This document shows positions 43,598 through 52,226 of a stretch of DNA of 64,000 nt, piece after piece. This stretch comes from Rudanella sp031411995 (lineage in GTDB: Bacteria > Bacteroidota > Bacteroidia > Cytophagales > Spirosomataceae), in the NCBI GenBank assembly GCA_031411995.1, contig JANOCD010000092.1:23591-87590 (forward strand), in the 5' to 3' direction. The number at the start of each line of letters is the position of its first letter. Position 1 is the first letter of the stretch. The position numbers and the translations under genes are program-made. Under the pieces are notes generated by a model. The model was not told where the DNA came from. It ran no database searches and saw only the letters and a list, made by a program, of their open reading frames with translations.

Positions 43598-44356
43598 CTA
43601 TTGGTAGTTCAGGTCGACCATTGCCAGACCTTCCAGAGCAAGTCCGTAGCCAGTACCCGCCAACATTTCGCCTTTCAGTCGTTGGGTCACCACCACGCGG
43701 GTATAGCGTCGGGTGAGGTTAGGCAAGGCTGCCAGTTTTCGGGCATGTTCCCAGGCGCGGTCCAACAGTTTATCGGCGGGTAACACCTCATTCACCGCTC
43801 CATACTTCATGGCTTCCCGCGCTGTCAGGGTTTGTCCCGTCAGCAGAAAATACTTGGCCCTCGTCAGACCAATGGCGAGTGGCCAGATTACCTGCAACCC
43901 ATCGGCGGGCACCAGACCGCTGGTGAAATGCCCCGCATCCTGAAACGTGGCCGTTTCTGAGGCCAGCACCATGTCGCAAAGTAGGGGCACATCGGAATGA
44001 ATGGAAACCGGCCCGTTGACAGCGGCAATCACCGGCACCTCAATGTCGAGCAGGTTCAGCAGCAGTTGCCGACCTTCCCAGTAGAGTGTGTCGACACCGA
44101 TGGATGACGTGAGAGCTGCCGGGTCGTTGAAGCGGGCACCGGCCATGAAGCTGTCTCCCGCTCCGGTGAGAATGACGATCTTGTTTTCCCGGTCGGCCCC
44201 AATGTCGGCAAAGGCATAGCCCAGATCGCGGTGCGACTCGTCGGTGATCAGAAACGAATCCCCTTCTTCGTGCAGGGTTACCTGCAAAATACCGTCGCGA
44301 CGCTCCATTTTCAGGTTGGGGTAGCGGTCGGCATAATCCTTGAATTGAACAATCAT
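43598..44356 (-). CDS. Crotonase-family hydrolase, 6-oxocamphor hydrolase-like (copy 1)
   Basis: 252 residues from the ATG at 44356; the frame extends eight codons upstream. The closest of the three to 6-oxocamphor hydrolase as remembered: ADIGADRENKIVILTGAGDS, LDIEVPVIAAVNGPVSIHSD, VLASETATFQDAGHFTSGLV then PADGLQVIWPLAIG, LTGQTLTAREAMKYGAVNEV. His and Asp are both kept. It follows the SnoaL-like gene by about 80 bp. The three copies share a common N-terminal pattern (Y-x(5)-L-x-MER-x-GIL-x-V) and probably arose by tandem duplication. Confidence 0.82.
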   Translation of the reverse strand: MIVQFKDYADRYPNLKMERRDGILQVTLHEEGDSFLITDESHRDLGYAFADIGADRENKIVILTGAGDSFMAGARFNDPAALTSSIGVDTLYWEGRQLLLNLLDIEVPVIAAVNGPVSIHSDVPLLCDMVLASETATFQDAGHFTSGLVPADGLQVIWPLAIGLTRAKYFLLTGQTLTAREAMKYGAVNEVLPADKLLDRAWEHARKLAALPNLTRRYTRVVVTQRLKGEMLAGTGYGLALEGLAMVDLNYQ

Positions 44357-44434
44357 GTTGATAGAAATTAACGTGAACAAAAAACAGGTAAGGCTGATTT
44401 GGCAAAAAGTGGGTTGGTAGTGTCAGAATGAGGT

Positions 44435-44845
44435 CTACGTGGTTGGCAAAGCCGGTTCGAGGAGTTGAACGGTGGCGGCTGTGTCCCAATAGAAAGGTGT
44501 GATCTCCTGCACACTGCCGTTTTGCAGTCGCCAGATTTCGACTAGCGGCATGTCAAAGGGTTTCCCCGTCTGCCGGGCTTTTCCGCGCATCACGGCCCTG
44601 ACAATTACGAATTCACCCGCATCAAGAAACTGGTCTGGCTTCACCTGGAAATTTTCCCAGGTATTAAAAATGGCGGTGCCCATGTGCATGAATCCCTCAT
44701 GCCCCCGGTAAGTACCACCATAGGGAAGCGAAGTTGCCTGATGGGCGATCACGTTTTCGTCGAGTGATTGCAGGACAGCAGGCAGATCGTTTTGTGCGAC
44801 GGCCTGATAGATGGCTTGTACGATAGCTAGGTTTGACGTTTCCAT
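44435..44845 (-). CDS. SnoaL/NTF2-like protein
   Basis: 136 residues, alpha+beta barrel of the SnoaL-like/NTF2 superfamily: IVQAIYQAVAQNDLPAVLQS at the start, PYGGTYRGHEGFMHMGTAIF, FVIVRAVMRGKARQTGKPFD and LVEIWRLQNGSVQEITPFYW. Members are small cyclases, isomerases or hydratases of polyketide- and steroid-like compounds. It is the first gene of the five-gene operon and has the sigma-54-like promoter directly before it. Confidence 0.85.
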   Translation of the reverse strand: METSNLAIVQAIYQAVAQNDLPAVLQSLDENVIAHQATSLPYGGTYRGHEGFMHMGTAIFNTWENFQVKPDQFLDAGEFVIVRAVMRGKARQTGKPFDMPLVEIWRLQNGSVQEITPFYWDTAATVQLLEPALPTT

Positions 44846-44858
44846 AGCTACCCTTATG

Positions 44859-44873
44859 CCAAAACGTGTGCCA
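44859..44873 (-). promoter_or_regulatory. Sigma-54-like promoter of the crotonase operon
   Basis: On the minus strand this reads TGGCACACGTTTTGG. TGGCAC is a perfect -24 element; the -12 element is TTGG where TTGC is expected, one mismatch with correct spacing. It lies 14 bp before the SnoaL start, so transcription would start almost at the start codon. The neighbouring regulator has the GAFTGA loop required to activate such promoters. Confidence 0.5.
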
Positions 44874-45085
44874 CCAGAAAAGGAAAATTTCCAGGAACAC
44901 TAAAAACTGCATTTGGAGGCCGTAGACAGTATTTTTAGCCTGATGAGCGCGTCACGAGTGCCCTCTACAGCGGCTATAGTCTATTATGTTGGAGTGGTTA
45001 TTTTGCTCTTCTCCATTATACTGGAGACCAGTCAAAAATGGCAACTGATGAGCGTCGACTATTCACCCTTTTTGGGGGGTCAACC

Positions 45086-45126
45086 AAAAAAAATCCTCGA
45101 AGTAACAGAGTGTCACTTCGGGGATT
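45086..45126 (-). terminator. Rho-independent terminator of the rep gene
   Basis: AAATCCTCGAAGT at 45091-45103 pairs with ACTTCGGGGATTT at 45114-45126 (one mismatch). On the minus strand the stem is followed by eight T residues, so it fits the end of the replication initiator transcript, 33 bp after the stop codon. The rest of 44846-45158 holds no gene. Confidence 0.8.
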
Positions 45127-45158
45127 TCGACCGGATTTTATTGCCTGCAACAGGCTCG

Positions 45159-46415
45159 CTACGAAACTCCTGATCGGGTATAGATCAGGCAGTCTACACC
45201 ATTCCGTTGTTCAAACCGGTAGTTGGGCATTGTTCGGTACGGGCTTAAACTGGCTTCAAAGGTTTCATATTCCGATAGCCCTTGCTTTCGCATCGCTTCC
45301 CATCCACTGCGCAGTTCATCGAGCGCGATAACATCCTCAACCACACCATCGGTAGCGATTTTAGACTCCGGGGCTTTGTAGGTAGGTTGAGCCGCTTTCA
45401 CAGCTTCCAATTCATTAGCTAACTGATTGGTCATTAGTGCTTTATAGATAGCTCCGGCTAACGAACGAATCCGGCCTTTGGTCTGAGCCTGCTCATAATA
45501 GGTCAGCACAAACCGGATGTATTCTTCGGCCAGTTTGCCCTGTCGGTAGCGGTCTTTTATGTCGTGTAAGGATTTAAGGGAGATCCCCAGTTCGGTTAGT
45601 TTCTGTTGAACACCATCCGGCAATTCCGTATCAATCCGGGCCACCACCACCGGCCTCAGCAACTGAAACTGAATGCTCACCACCGACTTCCCGTCTTTGA
45701 TCGGTTTGTAGTCAAAAGCCATATCGGTGGTGGCAATCTCCTGCTGGGCAACATCCAGCACAAAGCGTTTGAAATCGGCGAAATTGGTGTACTTCCCTGT
45801 CAAATGAAACATGTGCTTCATTTCTGCTAAACCCACGTCGATGGTGTCGCTATGAAAAGCCGACAGTTTGAGTAGCCAATAGACGCGAAAGGAGTAAAAG
45901 CTGCGAAACTCGATCAAGGTCAGCTCCTGCGCCACCGAAAAATCACCCCGCAACTCCAGCAGGTAGGGTTTCACAAAATTGTTGAACTGGGCCATCACGT
46001 GACCCGATTTTTCTTTATATCGACAGGTCGACATGATCGGGTTGCTGACAATTTCGCGAATACCCCGTTCGTCTTTTGATTCCACCGTGATCGTCCGGCC
46101 CGACAACCGGATAACCGCTTTTTTGATTTGCGAGTAGGTCTTCCCCCCTACTTTATCTTCCGGGTATAACTCGCTGACGGGAATCCGATAGGTCGAAAAT
46201 TCTTTATCACCCCGGTTTATTCGGGCCAGCATGGCAATAAACAACCGCATTTCCAGCAGCGACATATCGTATTGCGCCCTAATCAAATCGTTGTGTTGGG
46301 CAACAATCCGGTCGGGCCGGTTTTCGGGAAAGCCAATTTCCAGTTGAATGGACAATTGTTCGGGTTGATTTTCTGTAGTTTCGTTGGTAGCCATCGGAAG
46401 CTGCTGTGTCGCCAT
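45159..46415 (-). CDS. Plasmid replication initiator, RepB/Rep_3 family
   Basis: 418 residues. Rep_3 initiators bind iterons through two winged-helix domains and open the origin. Visible signature: RIVAQHNDLIRAQYDMSLLE, MRLFIAMLARINRGDKEF, YRIPVSELYPEDK, YSQIKKAVIRLSGRTITVES, FRSFYSFRVYWLLKLSAFHS, FKRFVLDVAQQEIATTDMAF and DYKPIKDGKSVVSIQFQLL. The C-terminal ~130 residues are variable. The gene reads away from the iteron block at 46593-47194, the standard iteron-plasmid arrangement, with a terminator after it. This is the strongest evidence that the window is a plasmid. Confidence 0.92.
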   Translation of the reverse strand: MATQQLPMATNETTENQPEQLSIQLEIGFPENRPDRIVAQHNDLIRAQYDMSLLEMRLFIAMLARINRGDKEFSTYRIPVSELYPEDKVGGKTYSQIKKAVIRLSGRTITVESKDERGIREIVSNPIMSTCRYKEKSGHVMAQFNNFVKPYLLELRGDFSVAQELTLIEFRSFYSFRVYWLLKLSAFHSDTIDVGLAEMKHMFHLTGKYTNFADFKRFVLDVAQQEIATTDMAFDYKPIKDGKSVVSIQFQLLRPVVVARIDTELPDGVQQKLTELGISLKSLHDIKDRYRQGKLAEEYIRFVLTYYEQAQTKGRIRSLAGAIYKALMTNQLANELEAVKAAQPTYKAPESKIATDGVVEDVIALDELRSGWEAMRKQGLSEYETFEASLSPYRTMPNYRFEQRNGVDCLIYTRSGVS

Positions 46416-46592
46416 CAGACAAATTTATTAAATCCGGGCAGGACCACAAGACTCATTTTTGACCTTTGCGAAAAGGCATTTTGATCAATTGCGAGTAAAA
46501 ACCCGTCAATAGCCAATTCCGTACACACTTATCCTACCCTATACCCTACTAAAGGGCCGTGTTAACCCAATCAGCGTCGTTTTTCGCCATCT

Positions 46593-47194
46593 GACGGTAC
46601 TTTTCTCGCAATTGGCAAGTAGCGGCCAACTTATCCACACACACAAACAGGTCAAACAGGCTGTAAACGGCGTTTTGACGGTACTTTCCTCGTAGGTGAC
46701 GGTACTTTCCTCGCAATGACGGTACTTTCCTCGCAGGTGACGGTACTTTCCTCGTAGTTAACGGTACTTTCCTCGCATTCAGACGGTACTTTCCTCGTAG
46801 TTGACGGTACTTTCCTCGCATTCAGACGGTACTTTCCTCGTAGTTGACGGTACTTTCCTCGTAGTTAACGGTACTTTCCTCGTAGTTACCCCTTGCAACT
46901 ATTTGATTTTCAGTTAGTTACGCGCCCTTTAATAGTTAATAGTTTTAAAAGGTAAATAGGCCAACCTTGTTAATAGGCAAAGGGCCGGGCATTTTCAATT
47001 TTTTTCTTTTCTAAAAAAAAGGCTGACGCTCAACAAAACTTTAGAATCAAAAAAATAAATCGGTTAATAAACTATTCCGCGACGGTACTTTCCTCGTAGT
47101 TGACGGTACTTTCCTCGCATATGAAGTGAAACAGACCCGAACTCAAAAATTGGCTATTGTTGAATTGGTTATCCGCGACGGTACTTTCCTCGCA
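46593..47194. repeat. Fourteen iterons, 18-bp unit at about 21-bp spacing
   Basis: Unit GACGGTACTTTCCTCGYA. Starts: 46593 (one mismatch), 46677, 46698, 46718, 46739, 46760, 46782, 46803, 46825, 46846, 46867, then 47081, 47102 and 47177. The copies at 46760 and 46867 begin AACGG. Spacing of 20-22 bp in the main block is two helical turns, so an initiator would line up on one face of the DNA. Confidence 0.95.
46631..46639 (+). promoter_or_regulatory. DnaA box
   Basis: TTATCCACA, a perfect consensus DnaA box, lies between the first isolated iteron (46593) and the main iteron block. Host DnaA probably helps load helicase here. Confidence 0.75.
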
Positions 47195-47426
47195 TTTGCG
47201 GAAAACGTTCTTGCAGATAGAATTCAATAGCGTAAGAATGGATTTTAACGAATAGGACAACCTACAGGACACACCTATACAATACGTGCCGAAATTTTTA
47301 CGTTTACGGGGCCATGGTTGAATTTTCTTTAGCAATTGAAGTAAGTGGACGTCTGAAAAAGATCGTGGCTTAAATGCGCCCAAATTGACCTTTTTAGAAT
47401 GCGCTAACTTATACACGTAGCCACGC

Positions 47427-49595
47427 TCATGAATTGACTACAGCCTTGGTGGCTGCCAATCGCTCGAAGATGGCTACCCAGCGGGTGGCTTCGGGGAAAT
47501 TGGTACCGCTCAGGCTCTTTTGGTTCAGTTGGCGTTGCACCGAATTGGTGAAAGCCTGCGCCAGCTCAACCCGCCAGTCAACGGGAAGGGTGTAGTTATT
47601 TTGCCGGGCAAATTCGTCCATTTGCCGCACTATCGGAACATTGGGCCGCAGCAAATCATCGAAATCATCGGTGTGGCGACCCCGAAACCGTTTGGCAAAC
47701 AAAACCGACAAGTCGTAGGGAGACATCAGGTCTTCGATGGTGGCCCCGGAAATGGGCGAGAGTTCGCCCAATGAAATCAGCCGCCCGGCATAGCCGCTGT
47801 AATACCCCGCCGACAACTCCTCCTGCCACTGCACCCCGCCGACATCAGCCGGAAGCAACACAAACGGATGATCGCCCGAAATGACAGGCAGCAAATTGAT
47901 CAAGGGTCTAAGCCCCACGTTACTGTCGATAGGCACAAAAACCAATTGTGTAGTCAGGGTATATTGCCCCGTCCGAATCAGGTAGTGTTGCATCAGGTGG
48001 GCATAAAGTTGTTCGGCTACCGACGTGACCAGCACCGGCTGACTGTTGCGCAACACCACGTCGGCCACAGTCAGGCCCAGAGCTGCCTGCACCGGGTAAA
48101 TGGATTCCTGAACCACCCGTCCGCTGGCTCTGAAATCCGACGAAACCACCGAACTGCCATCCGTGCTGACGTGCAGAATTTTGATGCCGCCGAGGTTGCC
48201 CGTACTGACCAAAAAAGGCGAGTGTGTGGTGTAAATCAGTTGGTTATCGGCGGAGAGAGCATGGAAAAAGGCAATTAAATCGCGCTGGGCAATGGGATGC
48301 AGCGAGCTTCCCGGCTCATCGAGCAACAACACACAATTGGCATGAGCCGCCTGCCGCTCGACCATAAACACCAAAAAGAAACTGAAAAACCATTGCAGAC
48401 CCTTGCTGCGGCCTTCCAGTTCGATCTCTTCGGGTCGTTTGTCATCGCTGATCCAGATGCGGAGGTGGTTGCCGTCGGCCTGAAACCGGAACCGGTAATC
48501 GCCCTGTTTCCACCATCCCCGGAAATCGTTGGTGAGCCGCGACGAGGCTGACTGCAACAGGATTTCCCGGCGTTTTTTGCTGGCCCGCTCGTGTTCGATC
48601 ACACTGCTACCCGACTCTTCGTAGCCAGTACTTTCAACCCGGCCATAGCTGTCTCGGGTGATCACTTTGGTCAGGCCCGACTCCTGACCGAGTTCCAGAA
48701 TTTCGTCGGGTTTGAGCCGCACAAAGTCGAACAGCACCCGAAGACTCCGCATTTTGGCGCGTTCTTTTTCGCCCAGATCATCACGCCCGAGGTTTCGGAT
48801 TACGTAGGGCAGGTAAATTTCTGAGTCTAAGTTTCCGTAATCGGAATAATAAATAAATTTTGGTATCTCACTCAATATCAACGCCCTGTGTTCGTCGGTC
48901 AGCACCACGCCCCCCGCTTTGAGCAACTGGCAAACCTGCTCGACCGGCACTTTCAGGGATTTTTCGAGACTTGTTTTCAGGGTTTGTTTACGGGCGGCTT
49001 TTAGCGTAATCTGCTCGTCGATGGTTTGGAGCAGGGTCAGGCAATCGGTCGGGTTGAGTTCTTCACGGTTGGGCAATTCATCGACCATTGTGCGTAGAAA
49101 AGCGGTCCATTCGGCCCGGCTTTCGTCGCGTTCTTTGGTAAAAACCTCGCCCTGAAGCAGCGTTCCGAAAGCTTCCACTAATTGCGAAACAAGTCGGTTG
49201 CGGGAGTAAGTCGGGCGGGTTGTCAGGGGAAAACTGATCTGATAATCGCCGTTATATTGTCGGGCAATGGCAACCGTCGTGAGCAGGTTGGCATCGCAGG
49301 CAAGCTCAACCGACAGCGATTGGGCCACGCTTGTCCGCAGCGCGAAGGTGGCCCGCACAAAACACTCCGAGCCACCAGTCTGATCGTAATTGACAAACTG
49401 CTTACGCGGGTAGTCGACAAGGGGCGAAATGGCTTCGCCGTTGGCAGGGTTCAGTTTCCAGAGTGCCGCCAGTAAGTTGGTTTTGCCCGACTCGTTTGTA
49501 CCCACCAAACAGCTATAATCATTAACCGTGATAACCTCCGAATCGAGCACGGATCGGAAGTTAGTGACCTGAAATTGTAGAAGCCTGGTAGTCAT
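47427..49595 (-). CDS. OLD-like ABC ATPase with degenerate TOPRIM region
   Basis: 722 residues from the ATG at 49595 (frame open to 49634). N-terminal ABC ATPase of the RecF/OLD type: FQVTNFRSVLDSEVITVNDY, LVGTNESGKTNLLAALWKLN (Walker A), a long coiled middle, LEGRSKGLQWFFSFFLVFMV (signature region), NCVLLLDEPGSSLHPIAQRD (Walker B/D-loop) and IYTTHSPFLVS. The C-terminal third is where OLD nucleases have TOPRIM; here the first motif reads PVLVTSVAEQ instead of a VEG-type Glu and the next LLPADVGG lacks the second Asp, while GATIEDLMS resembles the later motif. Metal-dependent cutting is doubtful. It sits between the origin and the T6SS genes; a defence or repair role is possible. Confidence 0.8.
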   Translation of the reverse strand: MTTRLLQFQVTNFRSVLDSEVITVNDYSCLVGTNESGKTNLLAALWKLNPANGEAISPLVDYPRKQFVNYDQTGGSECFVRATFALRTSVAQSLSVELACDANLLTTVAIARQYNGDYQISFPLTTRPTYSRNRLVSQLVEAFGTLLQGEVFTKERDESRAEWTAFLRTMVDELPNREELNPTDCLTLLQTIDEQITLKAARKQTLKTSLEKSLKVPVEQVCQLLKAGGVVLTDEHRALILSEIPKFIYYSDYGNLDSEIYLPYVIRNLGRDDLGEKERAKMRSLRVLFDFVRLKPDEILELGQESGLTKVITRDSYGRVESTGYEESGSSVIEHERASKKRREILLQSASSRLTNDFRGWWKQGDYRFRFQADGNHLRIWISDDKRPEEIELEGRSKGLQWFFSFFLVFMVERQAAHANCVLLLDEPGSSLHPIAQRDLIAFFHALSADNQLIYTTHSPFLVSTGNLGGIKILHVSTDGSSVVSSDFRASGRVVQESIYPVQAALGLTVADVVLRNSQPVLVTSVAEQLYAHLMQHYLIRTGQYTLTTQLVFVPIDSNVGLRPLINLLPVISGDHPFVLLPADVGGVQWQEELSAGYYSGYAGRLISLGELSPISGATIEDLMSPYDLSVLFAKRFRGRHTDDFDDLLRPNVPIVRQMDEFARQNNYTLPVDWRVELAQAFTNSVQRQLNQKSLSGTNFPEATRWVAIFERLAATKAVVNS

Positions 49596-49745
49596 AGGTT
49601 CGGAACAAAAGTGGCTTAAGGGCAAAGAACACAAACAAAGTACGGAAAAAAAATACTTAAACTATCCCTACCACTTGTTTGATAACTGGGCAGAGGGTGT
49701 GCTGAATTTATATATATTGCCCGGCAACAAATCGAACCCGATCTT

Positions 49746-50045
49746 ATGCCCCCTGCCGCCCGCCTGACTGATATGCACGTTTGCCCAATGGTGACACCCG
49801 CTCTGCCACCCATTCCGCATGTGGGAGGCCCCATTGTAGGCCCCGGTTGCCCCACGGTGCTCATTGGTAGTATGCCTGCTGCCCGCATGGGCGATATGCT
49901 CGTGTGCGTTGGCCCCCCCGACACTATCATAAAAGGCTCGGCCACCGTGCTGATTGGGGGAGTGCCCGCAGCCCGCATGGGCGACAACACGGCCCACGGC
50001 GGAACGATTGTGCTGGGAATGCCAACTGTAATAATCGGGGGGTGA
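49746..50045 (+). CDS. PAAR-domain T6SS spike tip protein
   Basis: 99 residues, nearly all PAAR repeats: MPPAARLTDMHVCPMVTPAL, GGPIVGPGCPTVLIGSMPAA, RMGDMLVCVGPPDTIIKGSA, LIGGVPAARMGDNTAHGGTI. His and Cys residues suit the zinc site at the cone tip that sharpens VgrG. No effector extension is fused. It opens a plus-strand run with tssN and tssK. The 150 bp between it and the OLD-like gene hold the divergent starts. Confidence 0.92.
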   Translation: MPPAARLTDMHVCPMVTPALPPIPHVGGPIVGPGCPTVLIGSMPAARMGDMLVCVGPPDTIIKGSATVLIGGVPAARMGDNTAHGGTIVLGMPTVIIGG

Positions 50046-50094
50046 GAAAGAATTTCGCTCACTCACTCATTCACTCATTCACTCACTGGTGCCG

Positions 50095-50958
50095 ATGCAA
50101 GCCCTGCTCCCTTTTTTTCTGACGTACTTGATGGTGCCGTTGCTGGCTATGCTGATGCTGATCCCAATGGCCATTCAGAACAAGAAGGGGCAATTGATGA
50201 GCAACAAACGCCTGATTGTGACGGTGTTGATTGGCGGGTTGGTGCTGGCCTTGCCGGGCCTTTTCGGCCTGATCGACCTCTGGTTTATGTGGGAATATTA
50301 CGTTCTGAATGGGTTCATCAGCCTGATTTTAGGGGTTGTTTTTTTGCGGTATCTGCTCCACGACCTCGGCCCGGCCTATGAAACCCGACCTTTGTTTGTG
50401 ATGCTCATTACACTCGTGATCGTAACGCTCGGCATGGCCCTTTTTTCGTATATTTTCAACTTTTTCAGTACACTCCACTATGGCCTGTGGGCGGCAACCT
50501 GCCTGTTGCCCTTCATTGCTCCGATGGTGTTTTCGTATGCGTATGCCTCACTCGTGGCCGTACCAAACGAGATTTATAAACTCTGGTATTACCCGCGTCA
50601 GGCCGAAGAAATTGTGATCGAAGGAGTTGATTATTACCGGCTTATGATTCTGGAAGTGCAGGTTCGGAAACACCCGACAAGCACGGGGAAACCCATTAAG
50701 GTGAAGGCTCGTACCACTGAAGAAATGCCGTTTGGCATGTGGTTTCAGAAGTTCATCGACGACTATAATTACAAATTCCCGAACGACCCCATCAAAACTC
50801 TCGACAACCAAGCACACGAGTATGGCTGGTTGTTCTACAGCCTGAAACCGTCGCCGTTTCGGTTGCGGCAATACATTGATTTTGACCAGACTATTTCTCA
50901 AAACAAACTCCGTGAAGACTACCTGATTGTGGCCAAGCGGGTTGAAGAAATCAAATAA
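50095..50958 (+). CDS. tssN: T6SS subtype iii membrane protein TssN
   Basis: 287 residues from the ATG at 50095 (an in-frame GTG at 50089 is possible). Five or so helices in the first 170 residues (FFLTYLMVPLLAMLMLIPMA, LIVTVLIGGLVLALPGLFGL, PLFVMLITLVIVTLGMALFS), then a cytosolic domain beginning AVPNEIYKLWYYPRQAEEIV. TssN replaces part of the TssJLM membrane complex in Bacteroidota T6SS. It lies three bases before tssK, which supports the assignment. Confidence 0.82.
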   Translation: MQALLPFFLTYLMVPLLAMLMLIPMAIQNKKGQLMSNKRLIVTVLIGGLVLALPGLFGLIDLWFMWEYYVLNGFISLILGVVFLRYLLHDLGPAYETRPLFVMLITLVIVTLGMALFSYIFNFFSTLHYGLWAATCLLPFIAPMVFSYAYASLVAVPNEIYKLWYYPRQAEEIVIEGVDYYRLMILEVQVRKHPTSTGKPIKVKARTTEEMPFGMWFQKFIDDYNYKFPNDPIKTLDNQAHEYGWLFYSLKPSPFRLRQYIDFDQTISQNKLREDYLIVAKRVEEIK

Positions 50959-50961
50959 ACC

Positions 50962-52116
50962 ATGCTGTTTTCGAGGAGTTATTTGCCCGTTAACTGGGTC
51001 GATGGAATGAAATTGTCGGGACAGCATTTTGTTGAAACCGACCATCATATTCAGGATTTAGTGCGCGATGCCGTGTCGTTGCAGTTAACCAACTACAACT
51101 ACGGTTTGCTGCCGCCCGTGAAGGGGACAACGGTCTCGCACGACTTTCACCTGCTCGAAAAAATGGGTAACTACGTGGAGGTCAGGCTATCGCGGTGCAA
51201 CGCCATTACGCAGGGCGGGTGCCGCATTGCCATTAACCCTGATGTGCTTCGGTTCACCGTGTTGACTGCCTCCTTTGACATTGACCCACACCTCGACGAC
51301 GACCAACGGCCCATGTATGATGTGGTGTTGCTGGTGAACCCGTTTCAGCGCGTGCCGGTTGGCGACCCCGACCCCGAAGAATCGCCCCTGCGCCATCCCC
51401 ATACCGACTATCACTACCAGTTGATGGTGGTGCCGTCGTCTCAGATCAATGGCAGCGATTTGGGCAGATACCATTTGCTTATTGGAAAAGTTGTGTTTCA
51501 GGAAGGTCGCTACGTGGTCGATTCGCGATATATTCCGCCTTGTTCGTCAGTGGCAAGCCACCCACAACTGATTGGCCATTACAAGCATTTTGGCTGGGGT
51601 TTGAACGAGATTCAGGTTAGTTCGTTTAAGATCATCCGTAAAATTCACGATCAGAACCATCCTTCAGAATTGGCCCGCAACGTGCAAATGCTCTGCAACC
51701 GCCTGTTAGACTATCTTAGCACGGTGTTTTTTCAGTATCGAAACCTCGACCACCAAAACCCGCCCGTGTTTTTGGTGCGCTATTTCGCCGACCTCACCAG
51801 TATTTTCTACACGGCCCTAAGCTGCCTGCCGACCCGCCAAAAAGAGGAATTACTGCATTATTTTTATGAATGGACCGACGTAACACCCGGCCAATTTGAG
51901 GAACTCCTGCTCAACCTGCTCGAACACGATTATAACCACGAACAAATCGACGAGTCGATGCAGTTGATCGAGCGGTTTTTAGACGTGTTCACCCGCTTGT
52001 GGACCAAACTCAGCACCCTCGAATACATTGGTCAGCGCAAAGACACGATCCTGGTGCGCGAAGAAGCTCCCACCGCTTTCACAAACCGGCGCGGCTGGAA
52101 TATTCTGGATGCTTAA
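50962..52116 (+). CDS. tssK: T6SS baseplate protein TssK
   Basis: 384 residues, starting LFSRSYLPVNWVDGMKLSGQ and HFVETDHHIQDLVRDAVSLQ, which is the TssK opening (the family reads W.eGm.l.pQHFq). Further on YDVVLLVNPFQRVPVGDPDP and a helical C-terminal half with HYFYEWTDVTPGQFEELLLN. TssK links the baseplate to the membrane complex. tssN precedes it by three bases; the expected neighbours of the baseplate (TssE, F, G) are displaced by an inserted cassette and the VgrG pair. Confidence 0.87.
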   Translation: MLFSRSYLPVNWVDGMKLSGQHFVETDHHIQDLVRDAVSLQLTNYNYGLLPPVKGTTVSHDFHLLEKMGNYVEVRLSRCNAITQGGCRIAINPDVLRFTVLTASFDIDPHLDDDQRPMYDVVLLVNPFQRVPVGDPDPEESPLRHPHTDYHYQLMVVPSSQINGSDLGRYHLLIGKVVFQEGRYVVDSRYIPPCSSVASHPQLIGHYKHFGWGLNEIQVSSFKIIRKIHDQNHPSELARNVQMLCNRLLDYLSTVFFQYRNLDHQNPPVFLVRYFADLTSIFYTALSCLPTRQKEELLHYFYEWTDVTPGQFEELLLNLLEHDYNHEQIDESMQLIERFLDVFTRLWTKLSTLEYIGQRKDTILVREEAPTAFTNRRGWNILDA

Positions 52117-52226
52117 GGATAGGTTCGGGAAACACAGTGAACCCTGATCTTGTGAAAAGAAACAGAATAATTTTCGGAACTTAGCGCGAAGTAACTCTAT
52201 GCGATTAAGCTGGCGCAATTATCAGG

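Larger units (their letters stand above)
46416..47426. other. Plasmid replication origin (iterons, DnaA box, A/T-rich region)
   Basis: A 1-kb gene-free region between rep and the OLD-like gene. It holds a perfect DnaA box, eleven iterons at 46593-46884, an A/T-rich stretch at about 46905-47080 suited to strand opening, and three more iterons at 47081-47194. Open frames over the iterons are artefacts of the repeats. Confidence 0.88.

Noticed and set aside
46549..46821. Minus-strand frame of 90 residues with RGKYR repeats
   Set aside because: It is a translation of the iterons; the repeat spacing is not a multiple of three throughout and no homologue-like features appear.
46593..47194. CRISPR array
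   Set aside because: Spacers would be only 2-4 bp, spacing is two helical turns, and a replication initiator is adjacent; this is an iteron array.
47072..47416. Minus-strand frame of 114 residues upstream of the OLD-like gene's end
   Set aside because: Its last third is iteron sequence (EESTV repeats) and the rest has no coding character.
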